This document shows, piece by piece, positions 62,601 through 64,000 of a DNA stretch of 64,000 bases. Positions within the stretch are counted from its first letter, which is position 1, and each line of letters starts with the position of its first letter. The position numbers and the translations under genes are program-made. Where the stretch lies: positions 1-64,000 of the forward strand of contig JBNARO010000006.1 of assembly GCA_049718665.1 (NCBI GenBank), read 5' to 3'. This stretch comes from NZ13-RE01 sp049718665 (GTDB taxonomy: Bacteria > Dictyoglomota > Dictyoglomia > Dictyoglomales > Dictyoglomaceae). The notes below the pieces were generated by a model. That model made no database searches. It was not told the origin of the DNA and worked only from the letters and a program-made list of their open reading frames with translations.

Positions 62601-64000
62601 TTATATAGATATTATACCATCAAGTTTAAAATTCTTTTCTTTAAATAATTTTATACACGCTTCTACTACATTACTATCATAGAGTATCCCTTTCTTCTCA
62701 GAAATTTCTTTTAGAACAGTTTCCAAAGGAAAAGCTGGACGATAAGGACGATGGGAGGACATAGCTTCTACTACATCAGAAACAGCAAGGATTCTTGCTT
62801 CAAGAAGTATCTCACCGTCTTTTAATCCCTTTGGATATCCCGATCCATCAATTCTTTCGTGATGCTGAAGGACTATATCAGCAACAGGATACGGAAATTC
62901 TATATTCTTTAGTATCTCATAACCCACTTCTGGATGTTTCTTTATAAGTTCAAATTCAGTAGGATTAAGTTTCCCAGGCTTGTTTAATATATTTATAGGA
63001 ACAGCAATCTTTCCTATATCATGAAGAAGTCCTGCCATGTGAAGACTTTTTAATTTTTCCTGTGGAAGACCTATTTCCTTTCCAATGAAAATTGCAAGCC
63101 TTGCTACTCTTTTCTGATGTCCTGCAGTATAAGGGTCCCTCTTCTGGTTTCCACTACTTGATTCAAAAGTTTATTAATCTTTTGAATACTTTCTTTCTCT
63201 TGGGTAATATCCATAATGACAAAGATAACATGTGATAGATCTTCTTCGCAACCGGGGAAGGGAACTGCTCTTACTCTTAATGTCTTTTTATTCTTCTTTA
63301 AAGTATATATTGTTATTTCCCGCTCATATAGAAGAGGAAGAAGACTAATCTGTTCTTTTCAGCATCAGCTTCATTCTCAATTTCAAAAATAAAGAACTGG
63401 AGGAATTCTTCTTCTAAAGAAAAATCTAATTTCTCAGTAAGAAGTTCTCTCATAAAATTTTTTATTTCTGAAAGATCTACTTCTACAAGTCCTATTCTCC
63501 TTTTCTTCCTTCAATCTTAAAGAATAGATCACATATGAAATATCCTCAGAAAGATCTTTCAAGATTCTAAACTCCTCCTCACCCTGGGGGGGGGCAAGAA
63601 GCAAGAAAATTCCCATCCATTTATCCTTGTAATATATAGGGAAGAAAATAGCTGATATTATCTTTTTCTCTATAATTTTACTAAGTATAGATTTAGGAAG
63701 AACATCGCTACACTCTTTTATAATATTTTCAGAGTCCTCTATAACAATAGGATCTTTTATCCCTATTACTCTTCTGAAAGGTGAGGTTTCAGGAATATCA
63801 TTTATATAAATTTTTTTACCAAACTTGCTCTCAGGATATTTAACAATAAGCTATATATTCCCCTGTATCTTCTATAATTCTTGGGACTTTCTCAAATATT
63901 TCTTCTTCTCTCTCAATTTTCAAAAGACTTTCATTTATCTTACTCAAAAGAGAAAGAACACGATTCAATCTTGCCATTGATATATTTTTCACAAGGATCA
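62601..64000 (-). pseudogene. GAF-PAS-HD-GYP signalling protein, broken by frameshifts and cut by the edge
   Basis: Read on the minus strand from the right edge, pieces of one protein appear in shifting frames. They are a helical start (MARLNRVLSLLSKINESLL), a GAF domain (IFFPIYYKDKWMGIFLLL, 63600-63650), a PAS domain (VIFVIMDITQE near 63200) and an HD-GYP domain. The HD-GYP part has DPYTAGHQKRVARLA, LLHDIGKI and HHERIDGSGYPKGLKD, and ends at 62601. HD-GYP proteins hydrolyse cyclic di-GMP. Frame changes lie near 63845, 63503, 63355 and 63143, mostly at short runs, and a run of nine G is at 63586-63594. Each is fixed by one base, so sequencing error near a contig end is as likely as true decay. 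The 5' part is outside the window. Confidence 0.8.
62611..62619 (-). promoter_or_regulatory. Extended -10 promoter of the cobalamin riboswitch
   Basis: On the minus strand, TGG followed by TATAAT (plus positions 62611-62616), seven to eight bases before the first aptamer helix. No good -35. It lies inside the last codons of the HD-GYP gene. Confidence 0.55.

Noticed and set aside
62230..62682. Plus-strand frames across the btuF start and the cobalamin riboswitch
   Set aside because: They are antisense to a signal peptide and a structured RNA; no family features.

Overview
The window is an AT-rich, very gene-dense bacterial chromosome segment from a thermophile. The best overall match from memory is the genus Dictyoglomus. 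The reasons are a 346-residue PPi-type phosphofructokinase, thermophile-style polyamine genes, a B12-dependent ribonucleotide reductase, a Firmicute-like gene order and strongly AT-biased codons beside GC-rich RNA genes. No database search was possible, so the genus is an inference. No rRNA, insertion sequence, phage or CRISPR array is visible.

Left to right: tRNA-Ser, then a minus-strand FGGY sugar kinase. It is divergent from a purine operon (purB-S-Q-L-F-M-N-D) led by a tandem guanine plus PRPP riboswitch and a terminator. Next come speD and speB, and then a long plus-strand run: wecB, comFC, hpf, secA, prfB (programmed +1 frameshift, plus a 10-N assembly gap), csaB, tagA, a YitT protein, maf, mreBCD, mrdA and minCDE. 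Two tRNA-Pro genes follow, then acylphosphatase, an aminopropyltransferase, pcm, a family-4 uracil-DNA glycosylase, a small unknown gene, dnaE, accD-accA and a first phosphofructokinase. After a minus-strand tRNA-Leu come a HIT protein and a DUF2062 membrane protein, which converge on the PPi-type phosphofructokinase.

From 38 kb: an O-antigen-ligase/TPR membrane protein, nrdJ, rho, a GerMN protein and two metallophosphoesterases. A minus-strand rsmI-plsX-pilT unit follows. Then comes a conserved Firmicute-type array: yicC, remA, gmk, rpoZ, priA, def, fmt, a zinc peptidase, rsmB, rlmN, a PASTA protein, rpe and a membrane protein. It lacks coaBC, prpC, prkC and rsgA, which sit in the Bacillus version. 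The right end carries a minus-strand BtuFCD-type transporter under a cobalamin riboswitch and a GAF-PAS-HD-GYP gene broken by four apparent frameshifts, running off the edge.

The most interesting signals are regulatory or degenerative: the two-input purine leader; three divergent promoter pairs whose -35 hexamers are the same 7-bp element read on both strands, one pair giving apparently leaderless rsmI and yicC mRNAs; a PriA that has lost its helicase motifs; adjacent B12-leader hairpins with complementary loops; and the frameshift cluster at the right edge. B12 import plausibly feeds NrdJ, and WecB, TagA and CsaB plausibly make a pyruvylated wall polymer.
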